Below, in pieces: positions 52,891-62,059 of a stretch of 64,000 nt of DNA. The DNA lies in the NCBI GenBank assembly GCA_024695285.1, contig JAILIM010000017.1, positions 104,559-168,558 of the forward strand, written 5' to 3'. The stretch's first letter is position 1; every line of letters begins with the position of its first letter. The translations under genes were made by a program, and so were the position numbers. The DNA is from Bacteroidales bacterium (GTDB lineage Bacteria; Bacteroidota; Bacteroidia; Bacteroidales; UBA932). The notes under the pieces were generated by a model. The model saw only the letters and a list, made by a program, of their open reading frames with translations. It had not been told where the DNA came from and ran no database searches.

Positions 52891-54056
52891 TCCATTATCA
52901 TTTCTGCAATAGCCTCTGCCACACCGCTGGATCCGGCGCAGTAGCGCGCGGCCGCCTCCCCCATCGCCATGCAGTAATCCGGGTTCTCCTTCAGGCGCTT
53001 GTACCAGGCGCAGAACTCTTCGCGCCCGGAGACTGCCTGGGCCGCTCCGGCTGCGACCATCTTCTCGCAATGCATCTGCACGCCGAAAATCGGACCGAAC
53101 GATACCGGAATGCCATAAGCGGCCGGCTCGATGACACTGTGCGGCGAACCACCGCCGAAGCCTGAACCCACGAAAGCGGCAAAACCATAGCGGTACAGCT
53201 TGGAAAGCATTCCGACGGTGTCCACTATCAGCACCTGGGCTTCGCGCACATCGTCGCCAGCCTGGGTGTACAGCACGCTTTTCTCCTTGATGGCACTCTG
53301 GAGGTGCATCAGCTGGGCCTTCCCCTGTTCGTGCGGAATCACGAGGAACTTGTCGTCGGGATTGGCATTGGCGGCGGCTATGATACATTCATCATCTTCA
53401 TCGGGAAGGGTGCTGCCAGCCACGAACACCTTGCGTCCGCAGCTCCATTCGTCGACGATTGCGTCCGACCAGGGCTGGGCTGCTATTGCCGTGACCCGGT
53501 CCATACGGGGGTCGCCTGCCAGTGCTATGTTGGTCAGGCCGTTGGCTTTCAGAACATTATATGAAGACTCGCTGTTGACTATTATCTTCGTGAAACAGGT
53601 CTTGAACGCATTCAGGTAGGGCTTCCCTAACTGCTTGAAATAAATCATCTTCTGCACGAAGCGCGCGGAGATAAGGAAGGCGGGAATGCCCCTTCTCCTC
53701 AGTTCGTGCAGGAATCCCAGCCAGTAGTCGCTGATGGACACAATCACCTTCACGGGACGCACGGCATCAAGGAAGCGGCGGGCGTTTCCCGGAAGGTCGA
53801 GCGGCAGGTAAAACACATAATCCACCACAGAATCGTTCTTCAGGTATTCATAGCCCGACGGGGAAAAGAAAGTTGCCAGAAACTTATATTCCGGGTGCTT
53901 TGCGCGTATGGCAGCAATTACCGGGCGCGCCTCTTCGAACTCACCGTAGGAAGAGGAATGGACCCAGATAATGTTGTCCACCCCCTTGCATGCGGCTTCA
54001 ATACGCTTCATCTGCCCTATACGGCCGGAAATGAACTGCAGGACTTTGGAACTCAT
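52887..54056 (-). CDS. waaA: 3-deoxy-D-manno-octulosonic acid (Kdo) transferase
   Basis: 389 residues. GT-B inner-membrane glycosyltransferase that adds Kdo to lipid A. The N-terminal segment reads IIWVHSSSYGEFEEARPVI (the family's WvHaaSxGE), then LATFFSPSGYEYL, YLPLDLPGNARRFLDAVRP, VFVAGSTLPDEDDECIIAA, VGMLSKLYRYGFAAFVGSGF and HSVIEPAAYGIPVSFGP. The usual hydrophobic N-terminal anchor is not obvious. Convergent with pseI (4-bp overlap), and its start overlaps uvrA by 4 bp. Confidence 0.9.
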   Translation of the reverse strand: MSSKVLQFISGRIGQMKRIEAACKGVDNIIWVHSSSYGEFEEARPVIAAIRAKHPEYKFLATFFSPSGYEYLKNDSVVDYVFYLPLDLPGNARRFLDAVRPVKVIVSISDYWLGFLHELRRRGIPAFLISARFVQKMIYFKQLGKPYLNAFKTCFTKIIVNSESSYNVLKANGLTNIALAGDPRMDRVTAIAAQPWSDAIVDEWSCGRKVFVAGSTLPDEDDECIIAAANANPDDKFLVIPHEQGKAQLMHLQSAIKEKSVLYTQAGDDVREAQVLIVDTVGMLSKLYRYGFAAFVGSGFGGGSPHSVIEPAAYGIPVSFGPIFGVQMHCEKMVAAGAAQAVSGREEFCAWYKRLKENPDYCMAMGEAAARYCAGSSGVAEAIAEMIMD

Positions 54057-56881
54057 ATATACTTGGCTGTGTGGGTGGATGCTTTCTTCAGGTCTTCGGG
54101 CGTGCCTTCAAAGACAATCTGTCCGCCTTCGTCGCCGGCGTCCGGACCGAGGTCTATGACCCAGTCGGCGCTGCGTATCACGTCGGGATTGTGCTCGACC
54201 ACGATAAGGGAGTGCCCGGCGGCGAGCAGCGCGTCGAAGCTCTTGAGCAGTTTCTCCACGTCGTAGAAATGGAGGCCGGTGGTCGGCTCGTCGAATATGA
54301 ACAGTATCTTTTCCGCCTTCTTGTCCCTGCTGCTGAGGCTGAGGAAGTAGGCAAGTTTGATGCGCTGGCTCTCGCCGCCCGACAGGGTGTTGCTGCTCTG
54401 GCCGAGGCGTATGTAACCAAGGCCGACGTCCAGCAGGGGCTGCAGGCGCTCCGCAACCTCCTTGGCTTCCGGTTCTTCCCCTCCGGCAAAGAATTCCGCC
54501 GCCTGCGACACGCTCATGTTCAGTATGTCGTCTATGTTCTTGCCGCGGTAGCGAACCTCCAGAACGTCCGGCTTGAATCGCTTGCCGCCGCATTCGTCGC
54601 AGACCATGGTCACGTCGGCCATGAACTGCATCTCGATCTTGACCACTCCTTCTCCCTGGCATTCCGGGCAGCGCCCGCCTTCCTGGTTGAAACTGAAGAA
54701 GTTAGGTCCGAAACCATTGATCTTGGCGTACTGCTGTTTTGCAAGCAGTTCACGTATGGCATCGTAGGCCTTGAGATAAGTCACGGCATTGGAGCGGCTG
54801 CTGCGTCCGATGGGATTCTGGTCCACGTATTCCACACGATGTATGCGGTCCAGGTTGCCTGAGAGGCGGCGGAAGACGCCCGGCAGGTCACCGGAATCAT
54901 TGATGCGGCGGTACAAGGCTGGATACAGGATGTCACCGACCAGGCTTGACTTGCCGGAGCCGCTGACGCCTGTCACGACGGTCAGGACGCCAAGCGGGAA
55001 ACGGACGTCTATGTCTTTAAGGTTGTGCTCGTGCGCCCCCTCGACCGTTATGCTGTATTGCCAGTCGCGGCGGGTGCGGACGTAGCGGTGGCGCACGCCG
55101 TCGAGGTATTGCAGCGTCAGGGATTCATCCAGCTGGGCGTTCGTGAAATTGCCGGGATTGCCTTCAAAGATCACCTGACCGCCGAACTCTCCGGCACGCG
55201 GGCCCATATCGATGAGCCAGTCGGCGGCGCGTATGATTTCTTCATCGTGCTCCACGACGATGACTGTGTTGCCAAGGTCGCGGAGGCGCTTCAGCACTTT
55301 TATAAGCCGCTCAGTGTCACGGGGATGCAGGCCAATGCTCGGCTCGTCGAGTATATACATGGAGCCGACCAGCGATGAACCGATGGCGGTCACGAGGTTG
55401 ATTCTCTGGCTCTCGCCGCCGGAAAGAGTGTTGCACGCCCGGCTCAGAGTCAGGTAGCCCAGTCCCACGTCGTCGATGCAGCGGAGGCGGGATATGATTT
55501 CGTCGCGCGGCTCGGCTGCCACGGAAGCCTCAGATTCTGTGAGTTCCAAGTGCTCGAGGAAATCAATCAGCTCCCGGACGTTCATGTCCAGCAGTTCGGC
55601 TATGTTTTTGCCGCCCACGCGCACCCAAAGGGCCTCCTTGCGCAGGCGTGAGCCCTTGCAGTCGTGGCAGGTGGTGCGTCCGCTGAAGCGGCTCAGCATA
55701 TACTTGTACTGTATCTTGTAGCGCTGTGTTTCAACCCATTCGAAGAACTCCCCTATACCGACCAGCGAATGCTCATCGCCCGACACGCTGCGTGCGTTCC
55801 ATATAAGGTCCTTCTCGCGGGCGCTGAGTTCGCACCACGGCTTGAAGGCGTCGATGTCGTAATCGGGGGCAAGCTGAACCAGGTGGTCCTTGAACCAGCT
55901 CATCTTATCCCCTCGCCAGCAGGCAATTGCGCCGTCGTAGATGCTTTTGGTCTTGTCCGGCACCACGAGGTCTTCGCTGACGCCGATTATCTTGCCGAGG
56001 CCGCCGCAGGTGGGGCAGGCGCCGAGCGGGCTGTTAAAGCTGAAGAGGAAGTCGTCGGGTTCGGTGAACTTGATGCCGTCAAGTTCGAAACGGCTGCTGA
56101 AGCGCCTGGCCAGGCCTTCATCGGTGGCTATTGCCATATTGCCTTCTCCCCTGCTGAACGCATCAGAGATGCTGCCCAGAAGGCGAGTGCGGTCTTCCAG
56201 GTCGCGGAATCGGTCTATAAGCAGCCAGGCGTCTTCAGGCTCGCTTGTCTGGAGCACATCCTCGATCCGGGCAGGCTTGCCGTCGGCCCAGAGGCGGTTG
56301 TAGCCGTCTTCCTTCAGTTGTAGCAGTAGTTCCGTGCGGTCGTTGCGGTTTTTCCAGTCAAGGTCGGCCAGTATATAGTACGGAGCAGCAGTGCCGCCGG
56401 CCTTCTGTTCGTTAGGGCCGATGCCGGCTGGTGACACTGCCGCGCCTCCTGACTCCAGCCAGGCGACCACGTCGGAGACCCCTTCCTTGCGGACTTCCCT
56501 GCCGCTGACCGGGCTGAAGGTGCGCCCGATGCGGGCGAAGATAAGCCTCAGGTAATCATAGATTTCGGTGGTCGTCGCAACGGTGGAGCGGGGGTTCTTG
56601 ATGTTGACCTTCTGCTCTATCGCGATTGCCGGGGGTATGTCTTCTATGCCGTCCACGTCGGGCTTGGACATGCGTCCCAGGAACTGCCGGGCGTAGGAAC
56701 TGAGGCTCTCGGCAAAGCGGCGCTGGCCCTCGGCAAAGAGGGTGTCGAACGCCAGGCTGGACTTGCCGCTGCCGGAAATGCCGGTCACGACCACAAGCTT
56801 GCCGCGCGGGATTTCCAGCGTGACGTTCTTGAGATTGTTGACCCGCGCACCGCGGATTATTATCTTTCCTTCTTTCGGCAT
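54053..56881 (-). CDS. uvrA: Excinuclease ABC subunit A
   Basis: 942 residues, the expected size. Twin ABC ATPase with Walker [21 protein letters not shown] (about 34-53) and [20 protein letters not shown] (about 635-655), the signatures [13 protein letters not shown] and [13 protein letters not shown], and zinc-site Cys pairs [17 protein letters not shown] and CPECQGEG...CDECGGKRF. It recognises bulky DNA lesions in nucleotide excision repair. The start is one base after the stop of the DUF2264 gene; the 3' end overlaps waaA. Confidence 0.97.
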   Translation of the reverse strand: MPKEGKIIIRGARVNNLKNVTLEIPRGKLVVVTGISGSGKSSLAFDTLFAEGQRRFAESLSSYARQFLGRMSKPDVDGIEDIPPAIAIEQKVNIKNPRSTVATTTEIYDYLRLIFARIGRTFSPVSGREVRKEGVSDVVAWLESGGAAVSPAGIGPNEQKAGGTAAPYYILADLDWKNRNDRTELLLQLKEDGYNRLWADGKPARIEDVLQTSEPEDAWLLIDRFRDLEDRTRLLGSISDAFSRGEGNMAIATDEGLARRFSSRFELDGIKFTEPDDFLFSFNSPLGACPTCGGLGKIIGVSEDLVVPDKTKSIYDGAIACWRGDKMSWFKDHLVQLAPDYDIDAFKPWCELSAREKDLIWNARSVSGDEHSLVGIGEFFEWVETQRYKIQYKYMLSRFSGRTTCHDCKGSRLRKEALWVRVGGKNIAELLDMNVRELIDFLEHLELTESEASVAAEPRDEIISRLRCIDDVGLGYLTLSRACNTLSGGESQRINLVTAIGSSLVGSMYILDEPSIGLHPRDTERLIKVLKRLRDLGNTVIVVEHDEEIIRAADWLIDMGPRAGEFGGQVIFEGNPGNFTNAQLDESLTLQYLDGVRHRYVRTRRDWQYSITVEGAHEHNLKDIDVRFPLGVLTVVTGVSGSGKSSLVGDILYPALYRRINDSGDLPGVFRRLSGNLDRIHRVEYVDQNPIGRSSRSNAVTYLKAYDAIRELLAKQQYAKINGFGPNFFSFNQEGGRCPECQGEGVVKIEMQFMADVTMVCDECGGKRFKPDVLEVRYRGKNIDDILNMSVSQAAEFFAGGEEPEAKEVAERLQPLLDVGLGYIRLGQSSNTLSGGESQRIKLAYFLSLSSRDKKAEKILFIFDEPTTGLHFYDVEKLLKSFDALLAAGHSLIVVEHNPDVIRSADWVIDLGPDAGDEGGQIVFEGTPEDLKKASTHTAKYI

Positions 56882-56882
56882 G

Positions 56883-58091
56883 TCAGTCTTTTATGGCGTG
56901 GTCGCCGTGCAATTGTTCCCCTGCCCATATCCTGGCTCCGGTCCATTGCGAATCAGGCTCGGTCCAGAACGGATCGTCCGACGGGAGACCGAGGGGCAGG
57001 AAAACGGTCAGACAGTGGTAGAGCGATCCGGTGTTCACGTATTTTTCGGCCATTTCTGGTTGCGAGCCGCTGAATCCGACCCGCAGCCAGCCGTTGGAGT
57101 CGAACGAGTCTTTGTGGGCGAACTGCCTCCGTATCACGGCCCCGAGAGCTGAGCGAACTCCGCCCGGGGTGAGTTCCTCCGGCAGGGTGCCGTTCAGGGC
57201 ATCCTGGGCGAGGCAGTGGAAAACGCCTGTCCGGCAGGCGGTTATTGAGCGCCCGAGCACGGGATAATAGCCCTCCGGGGAAATCATCCGCTCGAGTATT
57301 GCGGAATATCGGGTGTGCCTCTTGAGCTCGGTGCCTATGAATTCATAACCCTGTATGTTGTGTTTCTGCATGGTTTTCAGTACGTCCAGCAGCATTGGGT
57401 GTATCACGTAGCTGTTGTAGTAATCCATATGGAAAGCATTGCCGTCTCCGTACACTCCGTCGCCTTTATAGAAAGCATCCCTGAAGCGCTCCACGCCGTA
57501 GAGCATGCGGGCTGTGTCACATTCGCCGGTGAATTCCAGCAGGCAGGCTTCCACCTGGGAAGCGAAGAGCAGCCAGTTGCTTTCGAAGGGCTTTATCGTG
57601 CGGGTCGCCTTGAGGGCGGCGACGAGATTGTCGCGGTCTCCTTCAGGAAGCAGCTTCCAGAGCTGACGCGGAGCGCGCACCAGGCCCTCGGCAAGGTAGG
57701 CGGCATCCACGAGCGGCTGCGTGCCATGGTCGAATGCCATATAGTCCGGACTCTGCGGATTGACGGCGTTGGCAAGGGCCTTTCTGGACTGTTCCCGATA
57801 CTCTTCCTGCAGGCCGGATTCCCAGGGGTCTGTTATCCATTCATTCTCAAGCCATGGAGCGATTCCGCAGACCGTGCGCCCGAGGGCCTCCAGATACGAA
57901 AAGTCCCTGCGCTTGCCGGCGGAGTCCGGAGATTCGTAGGGCATATTGGCCCGAAGGGTTTCACCGGCCGTGTTCATAATCACAGGTCGGGCAATTATAT
58001 CCAGCGTGCGCACCCATTCCCGGCGTGGCGATTCTTTTCCGCAGGAGATGAGCACGATGGCGGCAGCGAGCAGCAGGCAATACTTTTTCAT
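56883..58091 (-). CDS. DUF2264 family lipoprotein
   Basis: 402 residues. Lipobox LISCG (Cys at about 17). The DUF2264 core is evident: [79 protein letters not shown] and [20 protein letters not shown]. This family probably forms an alpha/alpha-barrel related to glycoside hydrolases or polysaccharide lyases acting on plant-type sugars. Enzymatic activity is inferred, not shown. Encoded between uvrA and the acyltransferase, 5 bp after the latter. Confidence 0.83.
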   Translation of the reverse strand: MKKYCLLLAAAIVLISCGKESPRREWVRTLDIIARPVIMNTAGETLRANMPYESPDSAGKRRDFSYLEALGRTVCGIAPWLENEWITDPWESGLQEEYREQSRKALANAVNPQSPDYMAFDHGTQPLVDAAYLAEGLVRAPRQLWKLLPEGDRDNLVAALKATRTIKPFESNWLLFASQVEACLLEFTGECDTARMLYGVERFRDAFYKGDGVYGDGNAFHMDYYNSYVIHPMLLDVLKTMQKHNIQGYEFIGTELKRHTRYSAILERMISPEGYYPVLGRSITACRTGVFHCLAQDALNGTLPEELTPGGVRSALGAVIRRQFAHKDSFDSNGWLRVGFSGSQPEMAEKYVNTGSLYHCLTVFLPLGLPSDDPFWTEPDSQWTGARIWAGEQLHGDHAIKD

Positions 58092-58096
58092 CTTTG

Positions 58097-59119
58097 TCAG
58101 CCTTTAAAATACACAAGATACTTTTTCCGTTCCGGATGCTTCCGTTCCAGCCAGCAGACCAGAAGATGCTGCAGGACCACGATGGCCAGCGGCACGAAGA
58201 AGAACAGAATGAACTTCCAGAAATACGGGACCGCATCCGAACGGTAGTAGGGATATCCAAAAACTATGTGCCAGAGATACATCCAAATCGTGTTCTGGCC
58301 AATGAACAGGAGCGGCTTCAGGTTCAGCACCGGCAGCCAGGCATTGCGGCTGATCCAGACAGCAGTGCTGCACAGGGCGCCCCAGAGAATATAATATGCC
58401 CCCGGAGGATACTTGTAAGCCTGCATATTGAGCCATGAGCCTTTATCGGCAGCCACGCTGAACGCAAAGGGAATGAATACGGCAAGCAGCACGGCAAGGG
58501 TCGCAACGCCGCGCTTGAAATCGAATCTGCGCAATGCCAGGCCAAGGAAAAACACGCTGCCGTAGCCCAGGACATAGAGCAGCCAGTCGCTGACGAAATG
58601 CCCGGGTTTCAGGGGTTTGAGCCAGGCAATCAGTCCATGCTGCCCCGCCAGCATCGCGGCAAACACCAGCACGGCAAGCCACCATTTGTCGATGCGTTTC
58701 TCGAGGGCCACCAGAGGCGGCGTCAGCAGCATCACGATAAGGAAGACCCTGAATATCCACACGAAATTGATGGACGGATTCAGGCGGAGTTTCAGCGAGC
58801 CCCAGATCTTTTCCGGCGGGATGGGGGCCGACCATCCGAGGGCCGCGCACGCCCAATGCACCAGGAAGAAACCGGCAAGGAAAAGGTAGAGAGGTATCAG
58901 GAGCCGCTTCGCCCGCTTCCACACGAAGGCCGGATATGGCCCGGTGTCCCGCCCGGAATAAGACAGCCCCGACACGAAAATCATCAGCGGCACATCGAAG
59001 GTCCTGATCTGGAAGAAAACGTTTTCATTCGGAAGGCCCAGATGGGCGAAAACAATCATCAAAAGCCCGATGAAGCGCATCAGGTCTATAGCCGGTTCTC
59101 TTTTCTGGACCCATTCCAT
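58097..59119 (-). CDS. Acyltransferase 3 family membrane protein
   Basis: 340 residues from the ATG at 59119; a TTG at 59137 upstream lies at the edge of the TATCTTTG box (59126-59133, minus), so it is rejected. About ten membrane helices. The N-terminal REPAIDLMRFIGLLMIVFAH carries the family's R...D..R and the His at the end of helix 1, and helix 2 region reads DVPLMIFVSGLSYS. Members O-acetylate surface sugars or related substrates. Partner genes do not reveal the acceptor. Confidence 0.82.
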   Translation of the reverse strand: MEWVQKREPAIDLMRFIGLLMIVFAHLGLPNENVFFQIRTFDVPLMIFVSGLSYSGRDTGPYPAFVWKRAKRLLIPLYLFLAGFFLVHWACAALGWSAPIPPEKIWGSLKLRLNPSINFVWIFRVFLIVMLLTPPLVALEKRIDKWWLAVLVFAAMLAGQHGLIAWLKPLKPGHFVSDWLLYVLGYGSVFFLGLALRRFDFKRGVATLAVLLAVFIPFAFSVAADKGSWLNMQAYKYPPGAYYILWGALCSTAVWISRNAWLPVLNLKPLLFIGQNTIWMYLWHIVFGYPYYRSDAVPYFWKFILFFFVPLAIVVLQHLLVCWLERKHPERKKYLVYFKG

Positions 59120-59125
59120 AAGATG

Positions 59126-59166
59126 CAAAGATAGCAAAACAATATCAGAAATAATATGTACATTTG
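59126..59166. promoter_or_regulatory. Divergent promoters (acyltransferase / PAP2 phosphatase)
   Basis: Minus TATCTTTG (59126-59133), 6 nt before the ATG at 59119; plus TACATTTG (59159-59166), 7 nt before the ATG at 59174. Both match TAnnTTTG and predict very short leaders. Confidence 0.6.
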
Positions 59167-59173
59167 CTGCGAT

Positions 59174-59884
59174 ATGAAAAAAATGCGATGCCTCTCGTTG
59201 CTGGCCGCTGTCCTGCTGGCCGCACTCCCCCTCAGGGCCCAGAAACTCTACTTCACGCAGGGCGAAATGCCGGACATGCTAAGGTGCCTGCCCGCTCCTC
59301 CCGCAGAAGGAAGTTCAGAATTCGACCGCGACATCCTGCGCTACATGTGGGGCAAGTCCCAGCGGGAAGACAAGTCGAGGGCCGCACAGGCCGCCCTGGA
59401 CGCCACCTGGTCGCTGGACACTCTTGCTGCCATAATGAGCGTGCCATTCGGAAAGGCGATCAGCAAGGAGGCGACCCCCGAGATTTACGCCCTCCTGGTC
59501 GACGGCATTTCGACCATAGAGCAGGTGCGTCTCAAGCCGAAGGCATTCTACAGCCGCAAGCGCCCCTACGTTTATTTCCATGAACACTCGATGACCGTCT
59601 GGGAGGAGAATGAGCTTTCCGGCGAAGGATCCTATCCTTCCGGGCACACGATCAGGGCATGGAGTGCGGCGCTGCTGCTTTCCGAGGTCAATCCGGCTGC
59701 CTGCGAGGCTCTGTTCGCCAGGGCCTACGCCGCAGGCGAAAGCCGCGTGATTGCCGGGGCGCACTGGCAGAGCGACGTCGATGCCAGCCGCCTTGCAGCC
59801 AGCATAGCTTACGGCAGGCTGCAGTCCAGCTGTGAATATCGCAAACAGGTCAAGCGGGCGAAGAAAGAATTCAGCCGGCTTTGA
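59174..59884 (+). CDS. Class A acid phosphatase (PAP2 superfamily, PhoN-like)
   Basis: 236 residues from the ATG at 59174. Signal peptide to about residue 22 (LLAAVLLAALPLRAQ). The K-x6-RP motif is KAFYSRKRPY (about 128-137), PSGH is in GSYPSGHTIR, and SR-x5-H-x3-D is ESRVIAGAHWQSDVDAS, the full signature of class A nonspecific acid phosphatases. It probably releases phosphate from organic esters in the periplasm. The 3' end overlaps the convergent radical SAM gene by 14 bp. Confidence 0.9.
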   Translation: MKKMRCLSLLAAVLLAALPLRAQKLYFTQGEMPDMLRCLPAPPAEGSSEFDRDILRYMWGKSQREDKSRAAQAALDATWSLDTLAAIMSVPFGKAISKEATPEIYALLVDGISTIEQVRLKPKAFYSRKRPYVYFHEHSMTVWEENELSGEGSYPSGHTIRAWSAALLLSEVNPAACEALFARAYAAGESRVIAGAHWQSDVDASRLAASIAYGRLQSSCEYRKQVKRAKKEFSRL

Positions 59885-60929
59885 GGGTTTTCCGGTAGTG
59901 GCACTGGAGCACCGACCCGCAGTCGTCGTGCCAGTTGTGCATGCCGTTTCCAAGGCAGTTGCGCCATTCTTTACAGTCCTTGCAAATTCCAGTGCGGGCC
60001 CAGCTGCGGTCGCGGAAAGGCTGGAAGCGGGTGTTCCAGACTTCGTAGAAATTGTCTTTGTAGATGCTGCCCTGGGAAAAACGGTCACGGTCGATGTTGG
60101 GGCAGGCGCATATACGGCCGTCAATGAGTATAGATGCTATGTTCACGCCTGCGTGGCAGAAATAGCGGGTGTCCCTGACCTTTTCTTCATAGCGGCCCAG
60201 GTAGCCCTCGCAGCTGAAGGTGACGTTCATCGGGCCGCCGGATTCCCGTTTGCCCTTGATGAATTCCATCAGTCGGGTGAATTCTTCATCCGAGAGGTGC
60301 ATTTCAGGGTCGGAGGCCGCACGTCCTATGGGAATAATGGTGAACAGGCGCCACTGTTTTACGCCTAGTCCGGCCAGCAGGTCGTGAATCTGCTGAAGTT
60401 CGCCGATGTTCCGTTTGTTGACACAGGTCACCACGTCGGCGTTCAGCCGAGGCTCAGCAGCCATGATTCCGATTGCGCGGACTGCATGCTTGAAACTGCC
60501 CGGGACACCTCTCATCCAGTCGTGGCTCTCTTCGAGTCCGTCAAGGCTGATCGTCATCGTGCCCATGCCTGCTTCCATCATTTCGCCGTGTTTCCTTTCG
60601 TCGTAGAACCAGCCGTTGGACACCATGCCCCAGGCAAAGCCGCGGGCGCGGATTGCCTTGCCAGCTTCTGCTATATCCGGCCGCATCAGCGGTTCGCCGC
60701 CGGTGAGCACTACCGTGAAATCCTTGGGTCGGTGTTTTGCAGGGATGGTGTCGATGGCTTTGAGGAAGTCTTCCAGGGGCATGTCTTTCTCGCGGCTAAG
60801 TACCGAACAGTCGCTGCCGCAGTGGCGGCAATGGAAGTTGCAGCGTATCGTGCACTCCCAGAACAGGTAGTTCAGTTCGTGGACCTTCGTCTCGTTTTCG
60901 CGGAACAAGCGGAAAAGCAGTGGATTCAT
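59871..60929 (-). CDS. Radical SAM/SPASM enzyme of the rSAM/lipoprotein system
   Basis: 352 residues. The CxxxCxxC cluster ligands are C30, C34 and C37 in IRCNFHCRHC; TGGEPLMRPDI is the SAM-binding GGE motif; SLDGLEESHDWMRGVPGSF follows. The SPASM region near the C-terminus has CHAGVNIASI, GRICACPNID, then CKDCKEWRNCLGNGMHNWHD and C at 343, giving auxiliary Fe-S ligands. It fits the TIGR04133-type family that I recall as the radical SAM half of an 'rSAM/lipoprotein' pair in Bacteroidota. The predicted partner lipoprotein is divergently encoded next door (61029-61418). The reaction is unknown. A TATATTTG box ends 4 nt before the ATG. Confidence 0.85.
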   Translation of the reverse strand: MNPLLFRLFRENETKVHELNYLFWECTIRCNFHCRHCGSDCSVLSREKDMPLEDFLKAIDTIPAKHRPKDFTVVLTGGEPLMRPDIAEAGKAIRARGFAWGMVSNGWFYDERKHGEMMEAGMGTMTISLDGLEESHDWMRGVPGSFKHAVRAIGIMAAEPRLNADVVTCVNKRNIGELQQIHDLLAGLGVKQWRLFTIIPIGRAASDPEMHLSDEEFTRLMEFIKGKRESGGPMNVTFSCEGYLGRYEEKVRDTRYFCHAGVNIASILIDGRICACPNIDRDRFSQGSIYKDNFYEVWNTRFQPFRDRSWARTGICKDCKEWRNCLGNGMHNWHDDCGSVLQCHYRKTLKAG

Positions 60930-60933
60930 AACA

Positions 60934-61024
60934 CAAATATAATCCGCTTTTTTAAGATTTCTTGCATGGCCGGTGCAAGATTCCGGCCTTCCCTGTATTT
61001 ATTAATCGAATTTACGTATTTTTG
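60934..61024. promoter_or_regulatory. Divergent promoter region between radical SAM gene and lipoprotein gene
   Basis: Minus strand TATATTTG over 60934-60941 (radical SAM gene). On the plus strand TATTTTTTG at 61016-61024 has one extra T compared with TAnnTTTG and ends 4 nt before the lipoprotein ATG at 61029. The sequence between is A+T-rich without a gene. Confidence 0.5.
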
Positions 61025-61028
61025 TAAT

Positions 61029-61418
61029 ATGAAATGGTTGCATAATTTACTCAAAGGTGCTTCCCTGACAACGGCGCTTTTCATTTTCCAGGCCTGCTAC
61101 GGCACGCCTAAAGAAGTGTATTATTTACAATCCGGGGAGGCTCCAATGTCTTTCAAGGTGGTCTCACATTCCAACGGAGCTCCTCTTAAGGGGATAAAGG
61201 TTTTCAGCCAGTCAAACAGACTTAACACCGTAGCATATACTGAAATCGGTGTCACGGGTGACGACGGAAGTTGCCATGTGGATATTCCCTATCGTAAGAA
61301 CGCTTTGGGCCCGTATCTCCGTTTCGAGGATCCCGATGACCTGCATCAAGCCAAGGATACGGTTCTTTACGACCTTCGTGAGCGTGAGATAGTCATTAAA
61401 ATGGACCAGAAGCAATGA
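61029..61418 (+). CDS. Radical SAM-associated lipoprotein (YGTP motif)
   Basis: 129 residues. A leader with lipobox IFQAC places the acylated Cys at residue 23, directly followed by YGTP. In related radical SAM-associated lipoproteins (TIGR04134-type, from memory) a YGTP motif just after the lipid-modified Cys is a hallmark. The rest is an Ig/carboxypeptidase-regulatory-like beta domain (MSFKVVSHSNGAPLKGIKVF, GVTGDDGSCHVDIPYR). The open frame runs far upstream, but only this ATG gives a signal peptide and follows the promoter. It overlaps the next gene by 4 bp. Confidence 0.82.
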   Translation: MKWLHNLLKGASLTTALFIFQACYGTPKEVYYLQSGEAPMSFKVVSHSNGAPLKGIKVFSQSNRLNTVAYTEIGVTGDDGSCHVDIPYRKNALGPYLRFEDPDDLHQAKDTVLYDLREREIVIKMDQKQ

Positions 61419-62059
61419 GACGGGTAGTTTTTATGCTGGCCGCCTTGCTTTCTGCCTGCACGGCTGCCTATGCTTATTGTGATGAGCCGGACAGTGTATC
61501 GTTCAAGAAGAGTTTTTCCCTTGAGCTTGGTTCGGGACAGGGACCGCTCCATGTCACAGGATCCCTTGGCCCTGGCGGTAGAGAAGCTATGGCTGAAGCC
61601 GGACAAATCGATGTTGAGTCCGGTAGTTTCTTCCCTTTGATTAGTGTTACCGAAGCCTGGCGTGTCAGTCCACACTGGGAACTGTGCCTCACTGAAAGCA
61701 TTTCCTGGCGCATGTTCCAGGTGAAACAGTACGACACTTTCGGGATCGATCCGGACGGAAAGCCCCGGTACGATACGACCTCCGGGCAGATTATTGGCTG
61801 GAAATCATCAATCCCCTACGGCGCAGTCACATTCCAGGCCAGGGTCATATGGTCGCCCAAATGGAAGGTGACCGCCTATTCCGCCATGAGTGTCGGCCTC
61901 ACCAGCGCTGCATGGTTGATTGGTGTTATCCCTCTTCCGATTCCCGGCATCACGCCTGTTGGCCTACGGTACGGCGGTGAACACTTCTATTGCTTTGCCG
62001 AAGCCACTCTCGGCCCCATAGCCACCTTCGGCCACGGAGGCCTGGGCTGGCGTTTCTAA
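61415..62059 (+). CDS. Exported barrel-like protein co-encoded with the rSAM lipoprotein
   Basis: 214 residues. Signal peptide (MRRVVFMLAALLSACTAAYA); the Cys inside it is followed by TAAYA, so Sec cleavage after AYA is more likely than lipidation. The chain has Gly/aromatic strand patterns (SFSLELGSGQGPLHVTGSLG, FFPLISVTEAWRVSPHWELC, YGAVTFQARVIWSPKWKV, HFYCFAEATLGPIATFG) and ends GGLGWRF, a terminal Phe as in outer-membrane barrels. Translationally coupled to the lipoprotein gene (ATGA). No family is recognised. Convergent overlap of 4 bp with nhaC. Confidence 0.65.
   Translation: MRRVVFMLAALLSACTAAYAYCDEPDSVSFKKSFSLELGSGQGPLHVTGSLGPGGREAMAEAGQIDVESGSFFPLISVTEAWRVSPHWELCLTESISWRMFQVKQYDTFGIDPDGKPRYDTTSGQIIGWKSSIPYGAVTFQARVIWSPKWKVTAYSAMSVGLTSAAWLIGVIPLPIPGITPVGLRYGGEHFYCFAEATLGPIATFGHGGLGWRF

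Noticed and set aside
60384..61028. Long upstream extension of the rSAM lipoprotein frame
   Set aside because: It runs antisense through the radical SAM gene; the signal peptide and promoter place the real start at 61029.
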